Assembly: GCA_021790195.1 (NCBI GenBank)
Contig: JAJYIF010000020.1
Span: 1 to 62,715, forward strand
DNA: 62,715 nucleotides
Origin: Nitrospirota bacterium
Lineage (GTDB): Bacteria; Nitrospirota; Thermodesulfovibrionia; Thermodesulfovibrionales; UBA9159
Direction: 5' to 3'
Shown: piece by piece, positions 1 through 8,657 of the stretch
Layout: every line of letters begins with the position of its first letter
How positions within the stretch are numbered: the first letter of the stretch is position 1
Made by a program: the position numbers and the translations under genes
Notes under the pieces: generated by a model
Told to the model about the DNA's origin: nothing
Databases searched by the model: none
The model's input: only the letters and a program-made list of their open reading frames with translations

Positions 1-44
1 TCGATTCCGCAAGAAAATTTGTGCTGCTTGGTGTAAAATCTCAT
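1..44 (-). CDS. IS110-family transposase, 5' end only (cut by window edge)
   Basis: The minus strand reads an ATG at 44-42 preceded by a strong AAGGAGG ribosome binding site (50-56), followed by MRFYTKQHKFSCGI before the window ends. This start resembles the amino terminus of IS110-family DEDD transposases, which typically begin M-x-FYTKQHK-x-x-CGIDLHA, where the first catalytic Asp falls just past the edge. Only about 14 codons are visible, so the assignment rests on this short signature, which I recognise from memory. The catalytic domains, the serine-containing C-terminal domain and any frameshift cannot be assessed. Confidence 0.65.
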   Translation of the reverse strand, partial: MRFYTKQHKFSCGI

Positions 45-73
45 TTGAGGCCTCCTTGTGAAAAGATCGGGTT

Positions 74-106
74 CCTGAATCATATCTGATTCGGGTATGA
101 TTCAGG
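74..106 (-). repeat. Perfect 10-bp inverted repeat with 13-nt loop in the IS end
   Basis: CCTGAATCAT (74-83) and ATGATTCAGG (97-106) are exact reverse complements around a 13-base loop. The hairpin lies 30-60 bases upstream of the transposase start. It has no T-run on either strand, so it is not a typical terminator. In an IS110 left end a hairpin of this kind would be a candidate stem of the bridge RNA. Confidence 0.6.
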
Positions 107-238
107 GGGGCCTTAATGAGTATCAAACGGCTCAACCGGACGCGGAATAAGCGTGGCACGATTTTCATTAATGTGTGGTTGCCCGCGCTAGTTAGCCACG
201 TCGTTGGATAGAAAAGAATGAGCTCTGACGGAAAATGA

Positions 239-343
239 ATTGAAGCCTTAGTTTCTTTCGACAAAGATGAGGAAAGCATATTCCTGAAAGCAATAATACC
301 GAACAGCAAGGCTACAAAGAAATATTTGGGAGGCAAGGCATGA
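239..343 (+). pseudogene. 3' remnant of a toxin gene (BrnT-like), 5' part lost
   Basis: An open frame of 34 codons runs from just after an in-frame TGA (236-238) to TGA at 341-343. It encodes a C-terminal piece containing VSFDKDEESIFLKAI and ATKKYL, and its stop overlaps the antitoxin ATG as ATGA. Toxin-then-antitoxin order with a 4-bp overlap is usual for BrnT-like toxins paired with CopG-type antitoxins, and the tail resembles the end of such small toxins. No upstream toxin coding sequence remains; the IS110-type end replaces it. The family assignment is tentative because only the tail survives. Confidence 0.4.
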
Positions 344-663
344 AAAAGACTGCACATTTGGATAAAAATGAAAAGGAACTGGCGGAATCGCTTGAAAAAG
401 ACGAATGGATTTACGATCTCGACAAGAAAGAAAAGAAACAATATGAAGCATATGCCCGTTATAGCCTTAATAAACAAAAGCGGATCAATATACGGATGAG
501 CCACCGAGATTTGAAGAAACTTCGCGCGAAGACAATTGATGAGGGCATTCCTTATCAATCGCTCATTTCAATGCTGATCCATAAATTCAATGAAGGCAAA
601 CTGACAATATCAATAAATCGCCCGACAAAAAAATCCAGCGGACGCAGAGTAAACGCGGCGTGA
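340..663 (+). CDS. CopG-type antitoxin (orphan)
   Basis: This 107-residue, highly charged protein has an N-terminal acidic helix (ELAESLEKDEW) and a central ribbon-helix-helix core (about residues 48-85, KRINIRMSHRDLKKL and EGIPYQSLISMLIHKF) typical of CopG-type DNA-binding antitoxins. The start is set by GGGAGG seven bases upstream and by the 4-bp overlap with the toxin remnant. It would normally neutralise the upstream toxin and autorepress the operon. Here the toxin's 5' part and the native promoter are gone, so the protein is probably an orphan, expressed if at all from the IS side. The short C-terminal tail is basic (KKSSGRRVN). Confidence 0.75.
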   Translation: MKKTAHLDKNEKELAESLEKDEWIYDLDKKEKKQYEAYARYSLNKQKRINIRMSHRDLKKLRAKTIDEGIPYQSLISMLIHKFNEGKLTISINRPTKKSSGRRVNAA

Positions 664-824
664 TTTTTGCAGCCTTGTTGCCGCGCCAATCCGGAAGAAC
701 TATTTTACCTGCAAATTTAAGATGGGAAAAGGGCAGGCAGAATGAGTGCTGCGCAACGAGAAGCGGCCTCGCTTTCGAATGCTGGCTCAGGGTCGTGAAG
801 GGGCCGGCAGAAATATTCCGCTGC

Positions 825-1886
825 TTAGAATATACTGAACTTAAAATACTTCTTCGGGTTTTCGCGCACGTCCTTCAGAAGTTCCTTGAGCTCCGCCACA
901 TTGTCCTTCAACTCCTTGGCAAGCTCCTTGTCGTTGACAATGGTCCCGGCCAGTCCTTCGCCCTTGTCGATGCGGTCCAGAACGGAAGAGAGTTTTAGCG
1001 ACGCCTTGTTGAGGTTGTCATACAGCTCAGCGTTTGCGGCAAGCTTACCGAGAGTACCCTTTCCCTCGTTTAGTTTCTTGCCGAAGTCCTCCAGGGAGGA
1101 CGTGGCCATCACCATATTGTTATAGAGGGTAGGGTCTTCTATCAGCTTTTTCAGAGATCCCGAGCTTTGGTTGAGGGTCTTGCCGAAATCCTCGATGGAC
1201 GACGAGGCAGCAAGCAGTTTGTTGTAAAGGGTCGGGTCTTCGACGAGCAGCTTCATAGTTCCGCGCGCCTCTCTTATTTCCTTCAGGGTAAGCGACAGAT
1301 TGAGCGTCGAATCCTTTAAGTTGTTGTAAAGCGCGGGGTCGCTGATGAATTTTGAAATGGTGCCCTGTCCCGCCTCTATCTTTGTGACGAGGCTGTCGAG
1401 CTTCTTCAGAAAATCGCTCATCTTCTGGATGGAGGCGGTGCCGACCTCCATGACGTCCTTAAGCTCTATCTGGGAGGCCCCTGCGATAGTGTCCCCGGCA
1501 GCAAGTCTTCCCGCCTCAGGCGAGCCGCCGCTCAGCTCTACATACTTGTCCCCGAGAAGCCCCATGGTCAGGACGCTTGCATGAGAGTCCTTCTTGAGGT
1601 AATCGAGGGCGCTCTTCTTGATCGAGAGGGTCACTGTAGTTCCATATCCGGGATTGAGACGAATGTCCTTTACCGAGCCTATCTCTATTCCCGACAGCCA
1701 TACCGGCGCACCTTTCCTGAGTCCTTTCACATCCGCTATCTGCGCCTTGATCTCCGCCTCCGGCGAAAACAGGAATTGAATGCCGCCCGCAAAAAAGACA
1801 GTGAGAAACAATGTCAGAAGGGCGGCGGTGATAACGAGGCCGACCTTGAGTTTCGACCACATAAGTTGTTTCTTCATATCAAACAT
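825..1886 (-). CDS. mlaD: MlaD-type MCE-domain phospholipid-binding protein
   Basis: A 353-residue protein with a cytoplasmic N-terminus, one membrane helix (about 14-36) and an MCE domain (about 40-118; ADVKGLRKGAPVWLSGIEIG). It is the periplasmic substrate-binding subunit of an Mla/MCE ABC transporter that moves phospholipids between inner and outer membrane. The C-terminal part (residues 172-326) holds five degenerate repeats spaced about 34-35 residues, each of the form G-x-G-x3-KL-x2-DP-x-LY-NNL, far longer than the E. coli MlaD tail. It is the last gene of mlaE-mlaF-mlaD and overlaps mlaF by 8 bases. No mlaC or mlaB is adjacent. Confidence 0.9.
   Translation of the reverse strand: MFDMKKQLMWSKLKVGLVITAALLTLFLTVFFAGGIQFLFSPEAEIKAQIADVKGLRKGAPVWLSGIEIGSVKDIRLNPGYGTTVTLSIKKSALDYLKKDSHASVLTMGLLGDKYVELSGGSPEAGRLAAGDTIAGASQIELKDVMEVGTASIQKMSDFLKKLDSLVTKIEAGQGTISKFISDPALYNNLKDSTLNLSLTLKEIREARGTMKLLVEDPTLYNKLLAASSSIEDFGKTLNQSSGSLKKLIEDPTLYNNMVMATSSLEDFGKKLNEGKGTLGKLAANAELYDNLNKASLKLSSVLDRIDKGEGLAGTIVNDKELAKELKDNVAELKELLKDVRENPKKYFKFSIF
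909..1373 (-). repeat. Five tandem ~34-residue repeats coding for the MlaD C-terminal region
   Basis: Within MlaD, the segments starting GQGTISKF, ARGTMKLL, SSGSLKKL, GKGTLGKL and GEGLAGTI recur every 34-35 residues; the first three also share DP(A/T)LYN. The copies have diverged enough that they are a protein-level repeat, not a DNA tandem repeat. They probably form helical segments that lengthen the MCE assembly. Confidence 0.75.
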
Positions 1887-2628
1887 TTTTTTCCTCCTGA
1901 GTATAGCGCAACTCGCTCAAAAAAATCTGGATCTCCGGTATGGTTGCATGGAGGAGGTCCTCCCTGTTTCCGTCGAGACGGACCCTGCCGTCATAGAGAA
2001 ACATGAATCTGTCTGCCACTTTTACCGCGTCGAAAACCTTATGAGTGACGATTATGAACCCTTTTCCATTCCGTGAGAGGTCGAGTATCAGTTTGCATAT
2101 GTTATCGGCGTTCACCGGATCGAGACCTGAAGTGGGCTCGTCGTAAAGGAACATCTTGGGATCGGTGGCCGCCAGAGAGCGCGCTATGGCGACCCTTCTA
2201 TGCATGCCGCCGCTCAACTCCTCTGGCATCAGGTCGATCGCACGCTCCACGTCCACGGTCCTCAGTAGTTCCTTCACCTTTTCCTCTATCTGTTCCTCGG
2301 GCATCTTCGTATATTCCCTCAGACAGAAGGCCACGTTCTCCTTTACATTGAGGGAATCGAACAGTGCCCCTTCCTGGAAGACTATGCTGAACTTCATCCT
2401 CGTGTCCCTGAGCTGCGCCTCGGTCTTGCATGTTATGTCCTCGCCGTCTATCAATATCCTGCCGGAGTCGGGTCTTATGAGTCCCATGATCAGCTTGAGG
2501 ATCGTGGTCTTGCCTTCACCGCTTCCTCCGAGGAAGGCGATGCGTTCGCCGGCACCAACGGAAAAACTTATATCTTTGAGAATTTCCCGCGAATTGTAAG
2601 AGAAGCGGACAGCGTCGAATACGATCAT
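1879..2628 (-). CDS. mlaF: MlaF-type ABC transporter ATP-binding protein
   Basis: A 249-residue ABC ATPase with all core motifs: Walker A GGSGEGKTT (about residues 34-42), Q-loop in SIVFQEGALFDSL, signature LSGGMHRRVAIAR, Walker B FLYDEPTSGLDP and the H-loop in IIVTHK. It powers the MCE lipid transporter formed with the adjacent permease and MlaD. It overlaps mlaE by 4 bases and mlaD by 8 bases, implying translational coupling. The closest families are MlaF and plant TGD3. Confidence 0.93.
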   Translation of the reverse strand: MIVFDAVRFSYNSREILKDISFSVGAGERIAFLGGSGEGKTTILKLIMGLIRPDSGRILIDGEDITCKTEAQLRDTRMKFSIVFQEGALFDSLNVKENVAFCLREYTKMPEEQIEEKVKELLRTVDVERAIDLMPEELSGGMHRRVAIARSLAATDPKMFLYDEPTSGLDPVNADNICKLILDLSRNGKGFIIVTHKVFDAVKVADRFMFLYDGRVRLDGNREDLLHATIPEIQIFLSELRYTQEEKNV

Positions 2629-3389
2629 ACCGAAAAACCCAGCACGTAGAGCAGTATTCTGGTAAGCAAGAAATCCGCAACGATTATCATGATTATGGAC
2701 GCAACGACGGCCCTCGTCGTTGAGCTCCTGAGGCCGATCGCGCCGCCTTTTGTGGAGAGTCCCATGTAACAGCTTATCGAGGAGATGAGAAAACCGAAAA
2801 TGAAGGGTTTCACCGAGCCGGAAAAGACATTCTCGAAAATGAGGACTTCCCTGACGGAGCTCCAGTAGACGTAGCCGCTCTGGTGACTCACAAAGACGGC
2901 TATGTAGTAACCTCCCAGGAGAGAGGCTGCATCGCCTATGAGCGTGAGGGCCGGCAGCATCAAAAAGGCGCTCAGCATGCGCGGGGTCACGAGCTTCTTT
3001 ACCGGGTCCACGCCGAAGACCCGCAGCGTGTCCACCTGGTGCCCGAGGACCATCGATCCCAGCTCAGAGGCCATTCCGGAGCCGACCCTTCCAGTAAATA
3101 CGAGTGCGGCCGCCACCGGACCTATCTCCCTTATGATGGAAATGCCGACCACCTTTCCCGTATACATTTTCAATCCGAGGACCGAAAGCTCTGCTGCAAG
3201 CTGCAGGGAAAGCGCCATGCCGACAAAGAGAGACACAAGCACGATAATGAAGAAAGAGCCGGCCCCTGCATAATCCATCTGCTCGATCACGTCCTTGCCG
3301 TAGAAGGGTCTCTGCAACGCTCCGAGGATGCCCTGTATCGAAAGCAGGTAATAATCCTGAAGGTCACTTATAAGTGCTTTTGCGTTCAT
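2625..3389 (-). CDS. mlaE: MlaE-type ABC transporter permease
   Basis: A 254-residue integral membrane protein of the MlaE/TGD1 permease family, with hydrophobic segments covering most of residues 45-250 and the family signatures REIGPVAAALVFTGRVGSGMASELG and MLGHQVDTLRVFGVDPV in separate conserved stretches. It forms the inner-membrane channel for phospholipid transport with MlaF and MlaD. It lies 18 bases downstream of the MglA-like gene in the same direction, so the lipid transporter is probably co-transcribed with the secA-led operon. Confidence 0.93.
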   Translation of the reverse strand: MNAKALISDLQDYYLLSIQGILGALQRPFYGKDVIEQMDYAGAGSFFIIVLVSLFVGMALSLQLAAELSVLGLKMYTGKVVGISIIREIGPVAAALVFTGRVGSGMASELGSMVLGHQVDTLRVFGVDPVKKLVTPRMLSAFLMLPALTLIGDAASLLGGYYIAVFVSHQSGYVYWSSVREVLIFENVFSGSVKPFIFGFLISSISCYMGLSTKGGAIGLRSSTTRAVVASIIMIIVADFLLTRILLYVLGFSV

Positions 3390-3407
3390 TGGTTTGAGGA
3401 CGGACCT

Positions 3408-4598
3408 TTAGAAGTGAAACCAGCGTCTTTTCTTGCCCGCCTCTGCAAGGGTGTGATTCATGTCTTTAAGCAGTCTCACCATATCCGCCTGTTGCCTCCC
3501 GGACTCCTTCATCGCAGAGGAAAGGAGATTCAGGCTCTGATTGATCCCGGAGAGTGTCTCCTTGATCTCCGGAAGAAGTGCCATCAGCGCGTCGATCTTT
3601 TCCTTCGGGTACGCCGGAGCTCCCGCTTCGACGGCAGGGGCCATCTTCAGCGGCCCCGGGGCCAGCCGGGGCGCGCGAGGACTCCTTATCTCAAAAACAG
3701 CCTCGTCAGGGACTTTCAGCGAAACAATCTTTTCCGTTGGGAAGACCGTTTCACGCTTGTGCGGCTCACCAGGAGCTCTTTCGACCTTTTCCTCCTCAAC
3801 AGCCTGCGGCCCTGAAACGAAAGGCCCGGAAACAGGCTGGGCCTTTTCCGGTTCTGCCGCGCTGATAATCTCTTCTTCCTGTTCAAGCGACTCGACGGAG
3901 ACCCTCGCTTCCTCTCCGGCCTGCGGTTGCGTCATGACAGGCGCCACAAAAGGCGTGGTCTTTTCAGGCGCCGCGAAAACGGTCTCCTCGACCACGGCGG
4001 GGGCCTCCACCTTATGCTTTCTGACCATGTCCTTAAGGAGGATCTTAGTTATGAGGCGGAAGGTCTCCTCGACCCCCTTGCCGTCAACGGCCACGGTCTC
4101 GATCGTCTGATAACCCTTTGCGTTCAGGTCGCTGTTGAGCTCCTCCTCGGAAAGTGCATTGGGCAGATCGCGCTTGTTGAATTGCAGGACGATCGGGATG
4201 CTTTCGGGGTCAAGATTATTCGAAAGAAGGTTTTCTCTCATGTTCGAAAAACTCTCGATGTTCTGCTCTCTCATGTCCTTCTGGGAATCGGCCACGAAGA
4301 CGACGGCGTCGGCCCCCTTGAGGACCAGTTTTCTGGTAGCGTTGTAGCGTATCTGTCCCGGCACTGTATAGAGCTGAAACCTCACCGAAAAATCCTTTAT
4401 CTTTCCGAGTTCCACAGGAAGAAAATCGAAAAAAAGGGTCCTGTCGGATTCGGTTGCGAGTGATATGAATTTACCTCTTGATGTCGGGTCGAGAACTGAA
4501 TACAGGTACTGAAGATTTGTGGTCTTGCCGCTGAGACCGGGGCCGTAATAGACTACTTTTAGGGTAATTTCCTTTGTTACATAATTGAAGAAAGCCAC
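3408..4598 (-). CDS. mglA: MglA-like small GTPase with long C-terminal extension
   Basis: The first ~195 residues are an MglA-type Ras-like GTPase: P-loop GPGLSGKTT (19-27), switch region ending TVPGQ, and base-recognition motif NKRD. MglA GTPases set cell polarity and direct motility machinery. The remaining ~200 residues are a low-complexity, Pro/Ala/Glu-rich linker followed by a short predicted helical bundle (about 335-396) with a basic, Trp-containing end (KKRRWFHF). The full 396 residues are about twice the usual MglA length. No partner MglB/roadblock gene is next to it. It starts one base after the stop of the diguanylate cyclase gene. Confidence 0.85.
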   Translation of the reverse strand: MAFFNYVTKEITLKVVYYGPGLSGKTTNLQYLYSVLDPTSRGKFISLATESDRTLFFDFLPVELGKIKDFSVRFQLYTVPGQIRYNATRKLVLKGADAVVFVADSQKDMREQNIESFSNMRENLLSNNLDPESIPIVLQFNKRDLPNALSEEELNSDLNAKGYQTIETVAVDGKGVEETFRLITKILLKDMVRKHKVEAPAVVEETVFAAPEKTTPFVAPVMTQPQAGEEARVSVESLEQEEEIISAAEPEKAQPVSGPFVSGPQAVEEEKVERAPGEPHKRETVFPTEKIVSLKVPDEAVFEIRSPRAPRLAPGPLKMAPAVEAGAPAYPKEKIDALMALLPEIKETLSGINQSLNLLSSAMKESGRQQADMVRLLKDMNHTLAEAGKKRRWFHF

Positions 4599-4599
4599 G

Positions 4600-5991
4600 T
4601 TAAATTATAGCATAAACCCCGTTTCTCGTATAGTTTTTCACCCTGTACATGGCTTCGTCCGCGAGCTTGAGCAGGTCCTCCTTCGACTTTGCGCTTTCCG
4701 GATATGACGCGACGCCGAAGCTGGCTGTTATCCGGATGACGTATCCTTCTTTTCTCAGGAAGGAGTTCTGCGCTATGGCCTTCCGTATCCTTTCGGCGAC
4801 CTTGGCGGCGACATCGGGAGGGGTCTGCGGCAGCACGACAACGAACTCGTCGCCTCCGTATCTGGCGACGATATCAATCGAGCGGAGGCTCCTTATCAAC
4901 AATTGTCCGACCTCCACAAGGACCTTGCTCCCGACGAGATGGCCGTAATGGTCGTTGACCTGCTTAAAATAGTCTATATCCATGAATATGAGCGAGACGG
5001 AAGTGGCCGAGCGGTCACATCTGTGTATCTCCACCTCAAGGGTCCGGCTCAGGTAGCGCGAGTTAAAGAGCTTTGTAAGGTCGTCGGTAATGGCGAGTTC
5101 GGCCATTTTATGGTACAGTGAGGACCTCTCTATGGTAAGCGCCGCGTAGTCCATTATCTTCTGGAGCAGACTAAGGTCGTCCCCGGTGAACGGCCCGCCC
5201 GTCTTCTTGTCAGTAAACTCCATCAGGCCGATTACCCGCTCTTTGCTCTTGATGGGTACGCATATAAGAGAATGCGCTTTTCGGTCGCCCTCCTTGACTG
5301 TCCTGCCGAGGAACCTTTCATCATGGGACACGTCCGGGACTATCAAGGGCATTCCCTCCTTTGCTACCCAGCCCGCTATCCCCTCGCCCGGTTTCAATCT
5401 GAGCTTGAGCACCTTGTCTTTCTGCTTCTTGTTGTCCGTTTTTTCAAGCACATACTCCCCTGATTCCTCGTCAATGAGAAACATGGACCAGGCAGAGGCC
5501 TCTATCATCTCCTTCGTCTTTTTAGTTATCTCAACGAGCATATCGTCGAAATCCACGTCCGAGGTCACGATTCTGTTGATCTCTTCAAAGAATTGGAGAT
5601 TAATCTTAAGGTCCGCCAGGTTCTGTTTAAGGCTCCTGTTTTCGCTCTCCAGGTTCCTCTCGTTTACGAGCCGGTCCGCGAGGAAGAGAAGTTCCTTTCC
5701 GTTAGGGTTGTGGACCGGGCAGGTGAAAGGTAATTTAAGCCACGGGGCAAGGCCCCTGTATGAGTTATCGAGCGAGATGACGATCTTGGGGATGTCCGCA
5801 AAGGACTTCGCAAAGGTCTTAAAGGAGGGTTCTTTGTGCTGGCTTTTCTCTATCAGAAGAAGAGCGATCTGTTCGTCCGCCCTGACATGCGCGGCATTTA
5901 CAGTCTTGAATCTAGATATCTCTCCATACTTGGAGAGCAGATCGAGGTCGTCAACGGCTATGCCCTCTCCTATCACCAAAACTTTAGACAT
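4600..5991 (-). CDS. GAF-domain diguanylate cyclase
   Basis: A 463-residue protein with an N-terminal receiver-like region of uncertain identity (about 1-110), a short coiled coil, a GAF domain (about 130-285) and a C-terminal GGDEF domain (about 300-460). The active-site motif RYGGDEF is intact, and an RSID sequence five residues ahead matches the RxxD inhibitory site, so the enzyme should make c-di-GMP from GTP under product feedback. The GAF domain probably senses a small ligand. Its first eight bases overlap the 3' end of secA, and the MglA-like GTPase follows one base after its stop. Confidence 0.88.
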   Translation of the reverse strand: MSKVLVIGEGIAVDDLDLLSKYGEISRFKTVNAAHVRADEQIALLLIEKSQHKEPSFKTFAKSFADIPKIVISLDNSYRGLAPWLKLPFTCPVHNPNGKELLFLADRLVNERNLESENRSLKQNLADLKINLQFFEEINRIVTSDVDFDDMLVEITKKTKEMIEASAWSMFLIDEESGEYVLEKTDNKKQKDKVLKLRLKPGEGIAGWVAKEGMPLIVPDVSHDERFLGRTVKEGDRKAHSLICVPIKSKERVIGLMEFTDKKTGGPFTGDDLSLLQKIMDYAALTIERSSLYHKMAELAITDDLTKLFNSRYLSRTLEVEIHRCDRSATSVSLIFMDIDYFKQVNDHYGHLVGSKVLVEVGQLLIRSLRSIDIVARYGGDEFVVVLPQTPPDVAAKVAERIRKAIAQNSFLRKEGYVIRITASFGVASYPESAKSKEDLLKLADEAMYRVKNYTRNGVYAII

Positions 5992-8605
5992 TCACACCGC
6001 AGCATTTTTTGTACTTTTTGCCGCTTCCGCAGGGACACGGCTCGTTCCTTCCTATCTTCTTCCCCCGCGTCACGGGCTGAAGAGATTCGGAGCCTTCTCC
6101 CCGGTTGTATCTCACGGGCTGACTTGGGCGCTCCGGCTGCCTTCTGGCGCCTTCCTCCTCCCTCACCTGGATCTTGAAGATCCTGCTCAGGGTATCAGTC
6201 GAAATCCTCCCGGTCAGGTCAGCAAACATATCGAAAGCCTCTTTCTTATATTCTGTGAGAGGGTCCCTCTGGCCGTATCCTCTGAGGCCGATGCCTTCCT
6301 TGAGGTGGTCCATGGCAAGGAGATGGTCCTTCCACTGTGCATCCAGCACCTGCAGCAGGACGACCTTTTCGATATAGCGCATCATATCGCCGCCCATCTC
6401 GGCCTCTTTCTTTTCAAAAGCCGCCCTGAGCGAGACTGACAGCGATTCCCTCAGCTCGTCGAGGTTCGATGGGTTCATGTCTTGGCTCAGGGCGAAGATT
6501 CCGTAAATAGAGTCCTTGATTCCCTTCATATCCCATTGGTCCGGACGCTTGTCCTCGGGGCAATATATGAGAAGCAGCTCCTCTACGGTGTCCTCTATCA
6601 TCTGGAATATTCTTTCTTTGAGCTCCTCGCCCTGGAGTATCTCCCGCCGGAAGGAATAGATCTCTATTCTCTGCTTGTTCATGATGTCGTCGTACTCCAG
6701 CAGGTGTTTCCTTATGTCGAAGTTGTGTTCCTCGACCTTCTTCTGTGCGTTCTCAATCGCCCTCGATACCATTTTGTTCTCTATCGGCACGTCCTCGTCC
6801 ATGCCGAGCCTCGACATGAGTCCCGCTATCCTGTCGGACCCGAATATCCTCATGAGATCGTCTTCGAGGGAGAGGTAAAAACGGGAAGACCCGGGATCGC
6901 CCTGTCTGCCTGAGCGGCCCCTCAACTGGTTGTCTATCCTTCGCGCCTCATGACGTTCAGTGCCGAGTATGTGAAGCCCACCTGCCGAGACGACCTTTTC
7001 CCTGTCCTGACTGCATATCTCCACGGCCCTGGCGAGGGCCTTCGTCCAGTCCTCTTCCGTATAGTCCTTTTTCTCTCTCAGCATGTCCCTTGCTAGCCCT
7101 TCAGGATTGCCTCCGAGGACAATGTCGGTGCCTCTGCCGGCCATGTTTGTAGCTATAGTGACTGCGCCGCTCCTGCCGGCCTGGGCAATTATCTCTGCCT
7201 CCCGCTCATGGTATTTTGCGTTGAGCACGGAATGGGGGATTCCCTTCTTCTTGAGCATGTAACTAAGGTGCTCTGATTTTTCTATGGATATGGTGCCTAC
7301 GAGCACGGGCTGTCCTTTTGAGTGCAGGCCTTCGATCTCGTTTATCGCCGCATTGAATTTGCCTTTTTCCGTTTTGTAAATCATGTCGGGATTATCAGAA
7401 CGTATCATCGGCTTGTTGGTAGGGATCACGTCAACGTCGAGGTTGTAGATCTTCGCGAACTCCTCCGCCTCGGTATCCGCCGTACCGGTCATGCCCGCAA
7501 GCTTGTTGTACATCCTGAAATAGTTCTGGAAGGTAATAGTGGCGAGCGTCTGGTTCTCGCTCTCGATCTTTACGCCTTCCTTTGCTTCCACTGCCTGGTG
7601 AAGGCCGTCGCTCCAGCGCCTCCCGGGCATGAGTCTTCCGGTGAACTCATCCACTATTATGACTTCGCCGTCCTTGACGACATATTCGACGTCCCTCTTG
7701 AAAAGCGTGTGGGCCTTCAAGGCCTGGAGGACGTGATGCACGAGCTCGATATTGGCCGGATCGTAGAGATTGGAGGTCCCAATCAGCCTTTCCACCTTTA
7801 CATTGCCCTCATCCGTCAGGATGGCTGTTCGCGCCTTTTCATCGATTGTGTAATCGGTCTCTTTCTGGAGCTTCGGGATTATCTTGTCGATCTTGTAATA
7901 CTTGTCCGTGGACTCCTCGGAGGGGCCGGATATAATAAGCGGGGTCCTTGCCTCGTCTATCAATATGCTGTCCACTTCGTCCACGATAGCATAATTGAGC
8001 TCCCTCTGGACATATTGGGAAATGTCGTATTTCATGTTGTCCCTGAGATAGTCGAAGCCGAACTCGTTGTTGGTCCCGTAAGTGATGTCCGAGTTATACG
8101 ATACTTGTCTCTCCTCGTCGGTGAGGCCATGCACTATCACTCCCACCTTCATGTCGAGGAAGTTGTAAATCGGCTCCATCCATTTGGCGTCTCTTCTGGC
8201 AAGATAATCGTTGACGGTGACCACATGGACCCCTTTGCCGGTCAGCGCGTTCAAATAAACGGGAAGGGTCGCAACGAGGGTCTTTCCTTCGCCCGTCTTC
8301 ATTTCGGAGATTTTGCCTTCGTGCAGCACTATGCCGCCTATCAGCTGGACATCGAAGTGCCTCATTTTGAGTGTCCTTTTGGCTACTTCACGCACGACCG
8401 CAAAGGCCTCAGGAAGAAGGTCGTCAAGGGTCTCGCCTTCTTCAAGCCTTTTCCTGAACTGCGGAGTCTTGTCTTTGAGCTCTGAGTCGCTCAGAGAAAT
8501 TATCGACGGTTCCAGGGAATTAATCTTCTCCGCCAGCGGCCAGAGCCGTTTCATTTCCCTGTCGTTCTTTGTCCCGAAGATCTTGGCTAAGAGTGTCTGT
8601 ACCAT
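5984..8605 (-). CDS. secA: Preprotein translocase ATPase SecA
   Basis: An 873-residue SecA of normal length. It shows Walker A MKTGEGKT (about residue 102), Walker [16 protein letters not shown], helicase motif [14 protein letters not shown] and a C-terminal zinc-binding SEC-C tail [14 protein letters not shown]. It is the motor that pushes unfolded preproteins through SecYEG. No clear Shine-Dalgarno sequence precedes the ATG at 8605-8603; the AT-rich upstream stretch (8606-8640) may hold the promoter. It is the first gene of the run secA, diguanylate cyclase, mglA-like and mlaEFD. Confidence 0.97.
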   Translation of the reverse strand: MVQTLLAKIFGTKNDREMKRLWPLAEKINSLEPSIISLSDSELKDKTPQFRKRLEEGETLDDLLPEAFAVVREVAKRTLKMRHFDVQLIGGIVLHEGKISEMKTGEGKTLVATLPVYLNALTGKGVHVVTVNDYLARRDAKWMEPIYNFLDMKVGVIVHGLTDEERQVSYNSDITYGTNNEFGFDYLRDNMKYDISQYVQRELNYAIVDEVDSILIDEARTPLIISGPSEESTDKYYKIDKIIPKLQKETDYTIDEKARTAILTDEGNVKVERLIGTSNLYDPANIELVHHVLQALKAHTLFKRDVEYVVKDGEVIIVDEFTGRLMPGRRWSDGLHQAVEAKEGVKIESENQTLATITFQNYFRMYNKLAGMTGTADTEAEEFAKIYNLDVDVIPTNKPMIRSDNPDMIYKTEKGKFNAAINEIEGLHSKGQPVLVGTISIEKSEHLSYMLKKKGIPHSVLNAKYHEREAEIIAQAGRSGAVTIATNMAGRGTDIVLGGNPEGLARDMLREKKDYTEEDWTKALARAVEICSQDREKVVSAGGLHILGTERHEARRIDNQLRGRSGRQGDPGSSRFYLSLEDDLMRIFGSDRIAGLMSRLGMDEDVPIENKMVSRAIENAQKKVEEHNFDIRKHLLEYDDIMNKQRIEIYSFRREILQGEELKERIFQMIEDTVEELLLIYCPEDKRPDQWDMKGIKDSIYGIFALSQDMNPSNLDELRESLSVSLRAAFEKKEAEMGGDMMRYIEKVVLLQVLDAQWKDHLLAMDHLKEGIGLRGYGQRDPLTEYKKEAFDMFADLTGRISTDTLSRIFKIQVREEEGARRQPERPSQPVRYNRGEGSESLQPVTRGKKIGRNEPCPCGSGKKYKKCCGVNV

Positions 8606-8657
8606 AACATTTTAATGATAAATAATAATTCTCGTTAATTGCAAGGAAAAGGCAGTT

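Larger units (their letters stand above)
1..236 (-). mobile_element. Non-coding end and transposase start of an IS110-type element
   Basis: About 190 bases (45 to about 236) lie between the transposase start and the point where a truncated toxin reading frame begins. They carry no plausible ORF but hold a perfect 10-bp inverted repeat and a weaker GTGG/CCAC hairpin near 176-200. IS110-group elements have a left non-coding end of roughly this size that encodes the bridge RNA on the transposase strand. The outer boundary is inferred from the abrupt loss of toxin homology near 236-239 and is not otherwise marked; IS110 elements lack obvious terminal inverted repeats. Confidence 0.5.

Noticed and set aside
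5186-6439. 417-codon plus-strand frame opposite the diguanylate cyclase and secA
   Set aside because: Spans two real genes on the other strand and has low-complexity Ser/Leu-rich composition.
7322-8485. 387-codon open frame opposite secA
   Set aside because: It is antisense to strongly conserved SecA codons, has no ribosome binding site and resembles no protein family.
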